64,000 nt of DNA from Dillenia suffruticosa (taxonomy: Eukaryota; Streptophyta; Magnoliopsida; Dilleniales; Dilleniaceae). The stretch is from positions 11,206,001-11,270,000 of the forward strand of contig JAVTVX010000010.1 in the NCBI GenBank assembly GCA_033439265.1. Direction: 5' to 3'. Made by a program: the position numbers and the translations under genes. Of this stretch, positions 11,075 through 25,200 are shown one piece after another; positions within the stretch are counted from its first letter, which is position 1; each line of letters begins with the position of its first letter. The notes under the pieces were generated by a model. It made no database searches, was not told where the DNA came from, and was given only the letters and a program-made list of their open reading frames with translations.

Positions 11075-14000
11075 TTACATGGTAGCTTCAACTTCAGGAT
11101 CAGTTTCGACTGGTACTGAAGGTGCCCTTTTGCCAGCTCTCAAGCGCGAGGATACATTGTCAATCGCATTATTGAGCTGACTTACTTTTGCATTCAAAGT
11201 CTCCCTGGTCCTCTGCTTTTCCAAAACACAAAAACAGAAACTATATAGAACGCAAAAAAGAAAAAGCAACACAGGTGTCTAATCACAAGGGAAATTCCGT
11301 GAGTTATCTCACCTCCAAACCTGCATCATAATAGATTGGCCGCCTTGCCCTTTCAAAGCCATATTCATCCTCAATTAGCAGGGATCTCCTGATCTGTAAA
11401 CCCCCCCCCCCACCAAGAAAAAGAAAAAAAAAAAGAAAGAGAGAGAGAGGGAATTAATTAATGAAAGTCCAATCCAAAAAATAGCAACATAATGAGAAAA
11501 ATAAAAAATTGATAACCGCCTTCCTCATGAAAGTTACTGTTAAGCTAGTGCATCAGCATCTTTACTAGGAAAAACTTGCTCATTGTGAACAAAGAAATAC
11601 GTCGGAAATGAACAAATCTTCCTTGCACAGAAGCATGTGAAAACATGTAGAAATGTACAAGGCTGTGTCATATTTTGGCCATCCAAGAAGAAAAAATACC
11701 AACAACTTAGGAGACCAGAATTAAACTTTATGGATATAAAGATCCACACAAATACATAATTAATTTTATGTACAGATGAATTTGTCCTTTTTCCTTCACC
11801 TATATAGGAAAAAAAAAAGTGCATGCACATGTAGGCGTGTTGTGAGAACATTATGTTACCAATGACAGAGGAATCTTAATCTATTCTAAATAACTCGATT
11901 ACTCATGTCATGTGTGCAATCATGTTGTTGATAAAATTTCAATGGGAAAGATGGAGATGAAAAGGGAAGATCAACCAATAGCTCCATATCCCTTAGCTTG
12001 ACCAGGCACTAAAATAAATAAATAAACAAACAAGCAAAACCCTGTTCATTTCTAATCATCTTGCACAACATTTTAACTTGCCATAAAATTCGTGCAGGTT
12101 TAAAAAGTCTCGTATAAACACAAGCTGAAAAGTCACACACTGGATGTGTTCACAAAAGGGAAAAATTAGAATACTAATTGTATACATTGTCCAATCAGTA
12201 CTTGACAAATACACTATAGGTTTGAATTTCAAAGGTTTTTACCACTTATGCTTTATGCATCACATAAAGGAATCAGGAGAGTTGTACAATTTTTATACAA
12301 TAGGGGAAGGATATCAACTCACCTGTGAAGCAAATATGTATGCTAAAGTTCCACACACAGCACCTCCTAAAACGAATCCAGCAAAAAAGTCCGCAGCTCC
12401 TCCTTTACCACCATCACTGGTTTCAAGTTAAAGAAGATAAGGAAATAACGATAAACAAATAGTATTCTTTTTGCCAAGCTCAGCTGAACAGAAGTAATGC
12501 TAAAAGCGGCAGACATAGAAAAGTAAGCATTTTAAAAGCCAATCCATGACAACATCTTAGTTCATAAGTATGTTAGAGCAACATTCTAAAGATGCATAGA
12601 TATGATTTTAATATGGCTTCATAATCAATACGCGAAACACACATACATAGCTATGTTCCAAGCCCCAAGAAGTTCAGAAAAAATTCATGATCAACACATG
12701 ATGTTGGGACTGGGATAAAAATTTTCATCAGAAATGTTGCATACATGGTGGAGATCAGATAATTCTACACTCTAAGGGGTGTGTGCACGTTTGTCACTTT
12801 GCATGTGTAGAACCCAAAATTTAATGGAGGCTGATAGTAAAGCAGGGTAGAAGGAAAGAGGTAGGAAGGGACAGAGGAGGAAAAAAAAAAAAGGCTTCCA
12901 TCAATCATAAATAGGAACTACTATCCTCCGTTTTGCAATCTTAAGGATTGGTTTAGGACATCTAGTGTTCTGAACAACATTCCTCAGTAACCGACAATAC
13001 TCGATTACACGTGGATATCAGGGCTCATTTGTTAAGTTCATGACCTTACATTATATAGCATTCACCATTTTGTTATCTCTTAAAGATAACAAACTACAAT
13101 AAATATAAAGCAAAGAGGATGAAGAGACAAGCACAAGGGTATGTGTACGAGTTCCAAAGATCATATGAGGAAAATCCTTTTTATTGCACAAAAAGAGATT
13201 TTAGCCCCATAGGTGCTCATCTAATCATGGATGAAGCAGCACAGGCAAGATGCCTTACATACTTTATGGCATGCACGAACTAGTAGGTACCAAAAAGGGG
13301 AGGTCAAAGAAAACAGCCAATTACTATCCTCTCAAAGTCTTCATTTTTTTTTTTGGTGCAAAAGTATGCATTCAAAATCCAAATAGAAAACCAACAAAAA
13401 AACGTGGATCGCATAATACTCACTGTCAACTGAAAATAAACAAAAATAGAAAGCTGTTGCTTAGAAATGGCAAAAACTTGACCCCTTATCTAATGTGATG
13501 TCAATCACAATTTAAATAAATAAAAACCGCGCACACACAAATTGTAATTGCGTCAACAAAGAGATATGGAGGGAAGATATTTATACTTGTATTCTGCACA
13601 GACAGATAATTTCCGAACTGTTTTAACTTGCAATGATTTTCTTTGATTTGCAAATCCTAGTCTCTTCCCAAATGAACTAGACTTCATGGACTTCAAGTTA
13701 CACGTCTTAGGGCGAGATCCACCTACATCCAAAAGGCAATAAACACCACAAAAAGGAGTCATCAAATAAGCAATGAATAGCACCTCAAATTAACCAGACT
13801 GACTTACTATTTCACAAACGTACCGTGGTAGATAGAAAAAGAATAATAGAATTAGGGGGGAAGAAAGACAGAAGTAACTAGATATATATATAGAATAAGT
13901 GCTTCTCAACCTCTTTTAACAATCCGGAGGTGACGTCCTCCAAAAGACCCATCCACCAATAACACGACATAAAGACATGAGAAAAAAATTTAGTAATCAT

Positions 14001-14707
14001 AGTGCCGGTTGATTGTGTTACAAGACGTGTAACCACATTCTAAAATGAATGTTACATATCCTAAGCCTTGAAATTAATGAAAAAAACCAAATCGTCAATC
14101 AATATTAATGAGGGAATACCTCTACCTATCTCAAATGAAAACAACAGCCAACCATTACGCTCCGATGTTGAATCAAGAAATAATCACTCCACTAAATATT
14201 AAACCCACTAAAGAAATTTTTATTCCCATAAATCTAACCCTTTTCTGTTGCTCGTCCACACTATGATAGGAGAATCAAAATTTTGGACATCAGAAAAACC
14301 CACAAGAAAAAAAATATATGTATATATTTGATGAATAAGAGAAAGGAAGATCAAATTTTGACAAAAAACATCAAAGTTCAAATCTTCCACACCTTAGTTA
14401 AAGACTACACAATCAAAACCCAACTCAAAGTAAAAGAGGAAAGAAAGAAAACTTTTTTTCAGGCATCAATCTCAGTAAATCAAGTTATAATCACACCAAC
14501 TCAGACTCATAGTTGACAGCTTTATGGAATATTTCAGCAAAGATGCAAAGAGAGCACATAATAAGCTCATCCAGTTCATCAAACGGGGTTTTGTAGAAAA
14601 GAAAACCCTAGGAGTAAAATTGAACAAAGGGCAAGAAGAGTAATATTCAATTGCCATGACATCGAAAATTTACCTGAGATCGAAACGGGAGCGAAGCAAG
14701 TCGCCAT
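11075..14707 (-). CDS. Plastid inner-envelope-type small protein (Arabidopsis At1g42960-like)
   Basis: Five exons join in phase on the minus strand: 14707-14674, 13722-13587, 12416-12323, 11393-11313, 11212-11075 (160 aa). The N-terminus to about residue 53 is Ser/Lys/Arg-rich and poor in acidic residues, as in a chloroplast transit peptide. A Gly-rich hydrophobic segment follows (about 58-86, ADFFAGFVLGGAVCGTLAYI), giving one membrane span. Next come a conserved charged block (DEYGFERARRPIYYD, about 97-111) and a helical tail likely to form a coiled coil (about 115-140). This layout matches a plant family whose Arabidopsis member is reported in the chloroplast inner envelope. The molecular function is not known to me. 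The start follows a CT/GA-rich leader. All four introns have GT-AG ends; intron 2 is about 1.17 kb. Confidence 0.85.
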
Positions 14708-14790
14708 AGGAGAGAGAGAGAGGAATGAGAGAGAGAGAGAGAAAGAGAGAAGAAGAAGAAGAAAAGCGAGTTGCCGGACTAAGTGCCCAG
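14708..14790 (-). promoter_or_regulatory. CT-rich 5' leader of the envelope-protein gene
   Basis: Read on the minus strand, a TTCTTCTTC then CTCTCT tract runs into the ATG. Such pyrimidine-rich leaders are common in plant plastid-protein genes. No convincing TATA box was found. Confidence 0.45.
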
Positions 14791-14829
14791 AACAGTACCA
14801 GTTAAAGGGTCGGGTTGTAAAATTCATTT

Positions 14830-17800
14830 CCTCATATACCCCTCGGTTCGTCGAGCAGATTATAAAACTAGGAGCTGCTCGGAACTAAATCAATTTTATA
14901 AAAATATAAAATTTATTTTTATTTCTAATTTTTTTATTTGGATGTAATAAATATTATAGAATTTAATTTGAAATTTCATAAAAGGTAAAGGAGTGTAAAT
15001 CAACAAAAAAATAAATAATTTTACAATAAACTATACAAAAATTGTTAAATCTTATATAATTTTTTTTATAATTATTGTCCATATATACCCTTTTATCATC
15101 ATTTATAAAAATTATTTTATTTTAAATTATTATCATTTTAAGAAGTTTCAATTTTATCGTTTTATTTTTATTTTATTTGTATTAAACTCAATAACTGTAT
15201 AAAATAATTGAAATATATAATTTTTTAAAATTTCATCCTTATTGTTTGTATTTATCATTTTTCTCTCTTAAATAAATGATTAATACATATTTATCATTTT
15301 TTCCTCTTAAATATTAATTGAGTCAAAGGAAGATAATTTAGTAAGGCTAAACTATATTTTTCTAGGTTGAGATAATTTAATTGTTTTTTTAATTACTTTA
15401 CAAAAACTTTTAAATGAAGAATAAAGGTAACGAAAGGAGTATCAGAGACAAATATATTTTTTTTTTGTATTTGAATCTGCAAATAAAATTTCTTTTAAGA
15501 ATAAAAGAAGCATTCTAGATGATGATGACATAAATTCAGATGGCTGCCGATAAATATTAGTTCAATTAATATACCCTCTTTTTATAAAATTTTTAAGTTT
15601 AATTTTCTTTAAATAAAAAAATATGAAAAAAAATAACAACAATAACCATGACGACTAGGATAACAAGAGAGAGAGAGAGAGAGAGGGGTATTATGGGGAA
15701 AGAAGCCTTGAAAAAGGGTCCGTCATGTAAACGACAGGGAGTGGCGTCGTAGACGCTAAACTCAAAGGTGAGAAATGAGATGTCCTCGTTTGATCCGACC
15801 ACCCGGTCCACGTGGCAATAAACAACTCCCGTTTAGGACCCACTGATCAATCCCGCTTGTAGTTTTCGTTGTGGTTTTTAACCCTTTTCTTTTTTATTTT
15901 TTATTTTCTTAAAAAGTGAAAAAATTTGAGAATTTTCATGATTATATTATTGAGATAATATCTTGTGACAAACTTTACCAATATCTTTGAATTCACCGGT
16001 AATAATAATTCCTAAGTATTCCAAATAAATAATAATTTTTTATAAATAAATTCCCTTTTTACATAATACTTATAACAGATAAATATTTTACTATAAATAA
16101 AAATTGTTAATAGTATTTATAATCGATAAATATTTTATCATAAATAAAAATTTCTATAAATATGTACTATGAAATTGCAATGTTATCTCATGCTGATAGG
16201 ATTTAAATGGGTGTAATATTTATAATTGATTTTATTTTATTTTTAAATAAATATTATACTAATATTTATATTTTGTGATATTTGATATATTAGAATTAAT
16301 GAATGAAACTTATTAAGAAAAGTAAAGAAAAATGAACTAAATTAGAACAATTATATAAATAATGAAAAATTGGATAACAATATTCTTTCATTAGTACGTG
16401 GATACACGGATGATGACAACTATTACAGAATTTTTTAGAGGTTAAATCAATAATATCTTCTCATTGTTTGTACGAAAATTTAAAAATATTTGAGTCTAAT
16501 TTAAAGATATTGAAGATTTTAAAATTTTTGTTTTATTTTTAATATTTAGGGATAGAAAATTTTAAAAATTCAATTTTCAAAATATTTTATCTTTGAAAAT
16601 TTTCTTTTATCCGAAATTTTTAGAATATTATTTTTAGGAAGTTTTAATTTTAAAAAAAAATCGATTTGAATAATTTTTCTGAGGTAAAACAAAATGGAAA
16701 AAACACCACCTTGCTTAGGCATTGCAGCCGGCAACCTGAGAGAAAAGGGTACACATTCTTTATTCCTTGAATTGGGGGATACATAATTTTTGAGGAAGCA
16801 ACGGTCGAGGAGGAACAATGTAGGCCCAACATTTCTTTTTTTTTTTTTTTGTAAGTTTTTCTTTTTTATACTTTATTTTAAATTTATTTTTTTAATCAAA
16901 AGATTATTCAAATTTTTAATGAATGAAAATTATAGGATCTAAATGATTTTATGGCTTGATATTTGTAAATATTTATTTAATCTCTATACCATAATATTTA
17001 TGATTGTTTTGAATTTGTTAAATAGAGATATATGTTTAATAACTTTAAAATAATCTACAATCGTTTAAAAATAATAAAATTTGTTTATTTTTAATAGTGA
17101 TAATTGACATAGTTTTATGATTTCACAAGCGTTTAATTTATGTTAAGGAATTAAATAATCTAATTTAAATAAATACAGATAGAAATTTATTAATTAAAAT
17201 TGGGTTTCTCTAAATCTTAACGCTATCAAAACCTAAATCCAATGAGTGTATTTTGGGTTATCTTTCAATTAGAGATATAGTTAATGATAGTATCTTAATC
17301 ATTGAATAAATAAAGAGATATTGGTAGTTTTGTGATACTTAATAACTATAACCAATTTATTTACATAATATTGAATAATTTTTGTATCGATAATCAATCA
17401 TATACATTAAGGTGAAAATAATTCATTTAGCTAGATTTATTATCATTGATATTCATTCCTTAAATTGGTATTATTTAATTATTTTGTTTTAATTAATTTT
17501 ATTGATTTATTTTTTTTTTTAGTTTTAGATAATTTCTTAAACTTTTATATTTTATTTTTATTTTTCTAAAAAGAAATAAATTCATCGAGAAAACAACCCT
17601 ACTCATCCAAAACTCATATTTTGTGAAATAGATATTTTTATTTTTGATTAAATTTACGCCCACCACATACCTACTCCAAGGAGATTTGCTAATTAGTCGT
17701 GTTTGAGTTAAGAGGCTTTTAAGTGTCTTGATTTTAACCACATTCAATTAATATCATTAGAACCATACTATATATATCGACCCATAAAATTCAAAATTTT

Positions 17801-18600
17801 GATCGAACCGTTAATTCTTTTTATAATAATTAAAAAAATATAATTAATTTTTAAAATAAATATATATTAATTTTATATTTTCATATAAAAATTTAACAAT
17901 GAAATTTTAATAAATATAAAATTAATAATTACTCTTAAAATCCATATTAATTAAAACTGCAGAACAGATGATGATCACCTATAATTGCATAAATTAGAAC
18001 TAATTAGATGAAATAGAAATTAGAAAAATCACACTAGAGAGACAAAAAGATACGAGTCTCTAAGGATATTATTTCAAAACTCTAAAAGTTAAAATCAAAT
18101 TTCAAAGAAGTTGAATTTGAAAAATAAAATAAAATCACACTAGAAATACAAAAAGATACACAGAGAATGAGATGATCTTTATCTTAGGTTAGAAATTTAA
18201 CACAACAAAGAGATAAAATCAATCAAATCTGTTAACTATAAAACTAGAGAGTTAAAAGTCGAAGATTAACGGAGATCATTAGAGATTTGATCAAAAACTA
18301 AAGATAGAGAGGGAGCCGATCTCGATTGACAGTAAGCGAGAGTAAGAGTGAAAGTCATCATATCCATTTGAAAAGTCGAATTTTGTTTTCAACCCTTCAA
18401 AAACTAAACCCGTAAGTTTTGTTTCAACTTACAGGTGACATGGATTGTGATTCACCCGCAATTGAACCATGAATTTTTAAGATTTAATATAGAAACGGTA
18501 ATGTAATTGGATCAACCTATGAAATGTTTGAGTAAGGGATTGAACCAGTCTAACCAGCGGGTAAATCTGATTTTAATAACACGGGTCAAAAGTTTCATAA
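14830..18600. other. AT-rich intergenic spacer
   Basis: Very AT-rich with short direct and inverted repeats but no supported gene. It has a GA microsatellite at about 15668-15684 and a more GC-balanced island around 15640-15840 that includes a G-box. Open frames at 16570-16832 and 17499-17747 are low-complexity and look like chance. Confidence 0.6.
15808..15815. promoter_or_regulatory. G-box (CCACGTGG)
   Basis: A perfect palindromic G-box lies about 1.1 kb upstream of the minus-strand envelope-protein gene. bHLH and bZIP factors, including light and ABA regulators, bind this core. Use in vivo is unproven and the distance is long. Confidence 0.35.
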
Positions 18601-19233
18601 ACACACAATATCTTCACTTCAGGTAAGTACTGTGAATGTCATGTAAAACCCAATCGCTTGAAAATGCAAATTTCTTGCTAGTACCAAAACACCAGCACGT
18701 GGCATGCAAGGCAGAAATAGCTTCCGCACCTTACCTGCACCTACAACAAAAATGTTATACAAAATCAAAATCCAGCATAAAGGTACCAACAGAAGACAAA
18801 TTCATCTTACGGCTGAAGCACAGAGTTCTCCTGCCGGTTGCCAACATCACCCGAAAATGCCCTTGTTCACAAATTATGCAGCCATTGATTATAGAAGCAA
18901 TAAAAAATGGCAAAAGACAATCTACCATGGTCTGCAAAACCTGCACTTCATTTGAAAATATGACCGGCTTGTGTTCTCTTTATATACAGTAAGCCGTCAC
19001 TATGCACTCAGAAATTAAAAAAAAAAATGCAAATAACAAAATGAAGAAGAAAAATGGAGAAAGCAACTTATAACCAGATTTACGGTTGGGTTATGCACAG
19101 ATGGAAAATGGGTTTCTCTACTTAAAACCCTCAGAGATCGTCATCATCATCATACATGATCCAGCTATAATCTGACCAGAACCATGAGGAGGCATTGTAA
19201 TGTACAAAGCCATGAGCATTATTACCCTTGTCT
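18601..19233. other. 3' flank of the PHD-finger gene
   Basis: Sequence just past the PHD-gene stop, probably including its 3' untranslated region (about 19000-19233). Open frames on both strands at 18636-18992 overlap each other and match nothing I recognise, so they are not called as genes. Confidence 0.4.
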
Positions 19234-22200
19234 CTACTTATCAGACAAATTCCCAAAGAGAAGCAGCGAAGTATTCACATGGCACCTTGCTGACATAAGC
19301 TGCTCTGTCTTTGGAACTCGTTTCCTTGCCCTCTCCTCCACCGAGAATGGGAAAGAAAGTGAAAGGGAAAGAGAAGCGGAATCATCATCTTCCTCCTCAT
19401 CCTTGATTACAATGGTATCTGGTGGCTTGACTTTGTTGTTATCTTCCGCTTCCAAATCAATAAACAAAGGCCGCACTCCTGGTTTTGGAGATTTCCTTTC
19501 ACCACCTAAAGCCAGCTCAAGGTCTGGGACGCCATCTTGAACTTGAGCTACATCTTGAACTGACTGCCATGGTGGAGAGTTTTGCTTCAACAGAACATCC
19601 TTCACATAATGAGTTTCCACAGGAAAGAAAAACCTCTCCGTAGCTCCCACATCCTCATCGCATCTCATATCCTCAACTGGGGAGCAAGGTCTAACATTAT
19701 GGAATTTTGATGCAAAGCTATCAGTTGGCAAATTTGTATCTTTACTGGTGTCAAAAGTTCCACTAAAATCAGTCTTCAGCTTCTTGCTTACACTTTCACC
19801 GCTGCTTGTTGAATTCTTAATCTCACCCCATGGCATTGTGGGACTTAAGCTGGGAGTTTGTGACATCATGTTTGAGCAATTTGAATTGAGGCCTTTCCTG
19901 TGATTCCGCTCCCCATTGTTCAGCACTTCCAGACTCCAGTCCCTTGTTTGCAACTCCCCCACTAAAGGTTCAGTATTAACTAACCTCGACTCTTCTGAGT
20001 TTCCATCAGCTTTTGTTTCTTTTCTGCCGCAAATAGATCTGTCAATGATTTTACAGTCCCCAAAATTCTCCTTGACTCCAACCTCCTGATTACCAGTACA
20101 TAGTCCCTTAATGGAATTTGATGCAGAACCCAGAAGATTAACAAACCTGGGCATCTTCTCATTTTTCGAAGGAGAACTATCCATCCTTGCTTCTTGAGAT
20201 GACTCCTTACATGTTTCCGGCACATCATCTAGGTTAATATGATCCTTCTGCAATTAGAATAAGTACCAAATAAAAAGCAATCAGTGAACATGATTTCGTG
20301 CAAAGAAAAGCATGTATTTACTAGTAAAAGACAATACAATCAAAAAAGACCCCAACATGGTATGAGGCTGAGACATTATAATGCAAAATATTTTCAGATG
20401 GAATGCATCTGCAACATTATAGCTTGTATGTCAACAATGCTACATACAAGTAATGCCCCCAATATATCAACGCTACACATAAAACTATGAACCCGATCTG
20501 GGCAACATGCATTACTGCTCCCTGCATGTGATTGAGAAGGAATCAAACGTATTCCATAACATAATAATCAAAATACAAAACTCATCACTAGAACAAGATA
20601 AACCATTACCAGATGAATGACAACAACAGAAGTCACAATCCCGGAAGAAAATTTTCTTCATGCAGAGAATAACAATGCCGTAAGAGATGCCAAGGCCACC
20701 AGAATACATAATGACATCATTTTATCCATGTACTCATATAACCAAGTTGCAAGAGCAACTTGCTGAACATTTAAGGTGGATACCAGAAGCAACTTCACAG
20801 CTGAAGCTTGGGAATGCCACAAGTTAAGATCTTGAGGATAAGAAAAAAGAATCTATATTCTCAAGCCCTATGGTTCAAGCTTTTTCAGGGTATGTACTTT
20901 TAGGATTAAGAACATGGGTCACTAAAGCTGTCATTTCTATAGTTTCTTCGTTTTGAACTAAACTGAAGGGAAATCACACAAACACCCAAATTCCTAGCTC
21001 CATAATAATAAAATATCAACACACTAAACCTTGAAATTAGATCAGATAATTTTGTTTATGTGAAAAGATTTTATCAGAGAAAAAGATGTTCATAATAACA
21101 CAGGAAAGTGCATGTCATCCTTCAAAAAAGAATAAGAATAAAATTCAGTAAACACAATGTGGACTTGCAATACCAATTAACAGATCGGAAATAAAATCAG
21201 ATAATGTCATCAAGTGGATGCTATATATTCCTCCAGTTGACAATACAGTGAGTTTTTGTCTCATACAAATCCACAAGTATGTTATGTAAAGCTAATAAAA
21301 TGGTTCTTTGAAGGGAGAAACCAAAAAAAGCAAAAAGATAAAAAGGATTTACCCATGCCTTTATCTTATTGTCTATGAAATACAGTAGTTAGAACCAGAA
21401 TAAGAAAGTGTGCATGTGTGAGAAAGCGCAGAGAAAGAGAGAGAAATGAAAGATTTACCACAAAATAAGAGCAATCCCTAGCTACTTCTTATGCTAGTGC
21501 ATAGATATATGCCCATTTTGTGTGGATTCCCCACCATACAATACCTTCAAAACTACTCGATCAAACGTAACATGATACCCACCCATATATGATAAAAGAT
21601 CGCACTCAAAATGGCACCTGTTCCTCATATTAAAACCTATGAAACACAAATACTGCAAAATAGAAGCCATGCCCATTTTCAATAGCATCAAATATAAGGC
21701 CAGGCCAATATGTGTTGCATTTAACTAATTTTTATTAATTTTAGAGAGGATACTTTCAAGTTCTTGACTGGTAGTTTAGATAGCTATAACCAGTACAAAA
21801 TGTTGACTCTATTTTCTTTTATCAGAAAAGGAAAAGTTTTATTCACAATGGAAGAAAGAAGACAAAAGGGGAAGAGCACCAAGGAGGTGATCGCCACGTC
21901 GACAATGAAAGAGACTCTAAGAAATTAATGACAGAGAGCAAAAAGGTTCAAATGACTTTGAAGGCAACCAAAATCACAAACATTTCATAGATTTTCATTG
22001 TATATATTGTGAAACTATTAACCGTGACAAAACATAAAGCAGCTGGTGTAAAGCATGTTTATTATTTCATATCTCAACATTTTAAAATGAAAGCAGTGTT
22101 CGTTTCCGGCACTCAAAGTGGCACGTCCAATTTTTTATTATCTTTCATACACCGGACACTTCTAGAATACTTTTCAAAACACTCTAAACAGACTTTATAC

Positions 22201-25200
22201 AGTTGTAAGTGTTAAAATAGACCAATTATATAGCTTAATATACTTATAGAAGTTTCTTGTTTAAAAGTAGATTCAAATAATTGTAATGTCTGAAATATCT
22301 AAAGTGTTTATGCATAGTTTCAAATAATACTATTTAAATTTTATATCTATATACATAAAAATAATATTCTTTATTATTTTGTGGCATGTAGTAGCCGTAT
22401 CTGTATACTTTTTATGGAACATTTGATGTGTCTGCGTCCATGCCAGTGCTTGTGCCTGTGTTTCATGGGTATGCACAGACAACAACTTTGAAGAGGTCCC
22501 CAAAACAGCTAGGACCTCATACTCTCAAAACAGCTTTCATAGTAGTTGTTTGTTTCACATATAACTTGACAGAATTTTTGGGGTCCAGGACAAATCATAA
22601 TCTGACCGACAAAGAATGGAAATAGATAAATACAGGGTTTAGATGGAATGAAATAGTATGCAAAAGATTAAAATTTAAATGAATAGGGTTTCTGACAGAT
22701 GTAAGAGATATCAAAAGAGTTTCAAACTGCAAGAAAAGATAATGCCGAACACTCTGAATCAACCCCTATTCTCTGTATGAAGCTAAATTGCACCAAATAA
22801 AACTTCCTCCTACCGCACATGTAAGAGTTGTATCATTCAACTTCTTATCCATTGATGTGAGGTGTATTAAACCAATGGACCTCATGCCCACCCACATTGT
22901 ATTATGTCAACATGGCTGGGTGCAAAACCTAGTATATTAGCATAACCATCCAGTATTACTTAAAATGGATGGTCAACCTCTACCAGTGCAAAAAGGACTA
23001 TCTGTTGCAGTATTTAATGAGATGAGAATCCAGATTGCATGAAGAATATTAAACAGAACTGGCTATTACCCTATCAATGCTAGAGCACCTCACTTCTGAG
23101 CCTGACTGAGGTGTAATGCCATGAGTTCCTGCAAAGGGTTGATCTATCCTATAATTTTCCTCCAGGTTTACGCGAGAATGTATTTGCTTCTCAGAATTTG
23201 TTTTGCTTTCACTGTTTCCATTCACTGTATCAGCTGATGAATGAGTGTCTGGAGTGGTGAGAGCCTTTGAAGTGCAAGATCTGTCATGTGTGGGTAAATT
23301 ATTGTCCAAATTCCCACAGACATGTGCATTCTCATGCATAGACACTTCAGTAGTTTCCACAGGTGTAACATTTAAGTTGGAAACATCTAGCTTCTTCGAA
23401 GAACCAGAGGGATCCTCCAAGCAACTCAACCTCCTTGCTCTGAACACTCCCCAAAGAAAAAATAACAAATTCCAACCTGCCAACAGTAGATGCACTTAGC
23501 ATAATGTATACATGATTTCTAACCAAAGATATGTGCATAAATTCATAGAATAGAAAGTGCATGGGCCGTGCAAAAGTCTTCCTCTTCATTTATATCACAA
23601 CCAGAGGTCAAAGAGAAAAAGCGAACACAGTAGAGAAATTTACAGAGAAAAGCTCTGCAAAAGCAATAACATGCTGTAGCGTTTTACATGAAAAGCATGG
23701 TACTTAGGCCCTATGTATGGTCAACTGATCTGATTCAACAGAAAACGATATACATCAAATTTTGGAACCCCTAAGCTCGTACAACAATGAAGTTATTCGC
23801 AGTCAGAGCATAATCGAACAAACCATGACAATAACCTAGCATGTTACTATTTACAGCAAAGAAAAGTCAAGCCAGACAACGTTCCAGAGCTTGGAACCAG
23901 GACAGGCAAATCAGGTTTAAAAACCAGCTGGACAGGAATTGAGTATCTAGAAGTTACTTTGGACCTTTTTCCGGCCCAAACAATGTCTTGAACATTAAAT
24001 GATCTATCAACATGTAACATCAAAGACTGCAATATGCAACTGCAGAGGAAGTTAAACCTGTATTGCAGTAGCATCTTAGTATGATCTTTGCCATCTTTTT
24101 TTTTTTTGGATGCTCACTCAGAGAAGGGCAACTAAGTCGCTCGTTTTTTCCTTCCTTTCTTTTTCAAAATAAAAGCCTAAACAAGATAAATTTGCCCTAC
24201 TGAGAAGAAAATTCTTTGATCGGAAAAGAAAATGTAAAAACATGGAAAAGAAGAGAGGATAAAATATTCTCTTCAAAAACAAAAAGACAAGAAAAAAAAA
24301 AGAAACATAAGAAATCATGATAAAACAGTTATATTATCCTGGTTGGCAAGCTTCAATGAAAAGGACTACTTTTGCGAACCAAATTATGCAGCCCATTCCC
24401 ATTACTTGGAAAAAGATAATTTACCTAAAATTCATTACATTTTGGTTCATAGTACAAGATTAGGTAATACCCCATGATGCAATACACAATTCATAGGAAG
24501 TAGACTTAATTAATCCACCAAGGGATCAGACTAAACAAGAATAGGCTAAATATACAAGCAATCTAAGCATATAATTTGAGCTTGTATAGATGACAGCTAT
24601 GTTAAACAGAGTAAAGATACTAATGAATAAAAGATAAGTAGAAACTTCATAGGAAAAATACTGTTAGAAGTCAAAAACTATAAAATTAAGAATGATTTGT
24701 CTAGGTACTTGTATTTTGAATTAAATTGCTCAGTATATTAATCTTTAAGCTTTCTTGCATTTGTTCATTCATTTATTTTTAAGTGTTTGTGTTCTTAAGA
24801 ATGCCAAATTTAAAGATCGAATTTGCTAATGTGCAACATTCAAACTAAGTGATCGGCTCGTTACAAGAACAAGAAAACTACTAGAATCTACCAAATCTGA
24901 AGTTAATTGTCAGGTGCAAAATGATGTTGAAATTGTCAATTCTGCGGGCGAAGGAGAAGGCCAAACAATATCATTTAAATACTAGGGTCAAAAGGAAGAT
25001 AGGGCCCTAAAGGACTGATTGTGCAGTCAATCTCAGACCTCCACCACCCAAATGGATCCATTAAATCTTACGAGGGACTGAGGCCCTTAAGTTTTGATTG
25101 GATTTAAAGCATATGAGTTGCATACATATTTAGCCTATAGGTTCTCAGACTTCATGCAAGTATAAGGTCATGGCTATCAGTCAAACCATATATAGCAGAA

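Noticed and set aside
16570..16832. Overlapping minus-strand open frames and a 31-codon plus-strand frame
   Set aside because: Short, AT-driven, no family match, no promoter context.
22010..22640. GGACAC-type repeated words in PHD intron 10, loosely similar to 41040-41345
   Set aside because: Similarity is too weak by eye to claim a shared repeat.
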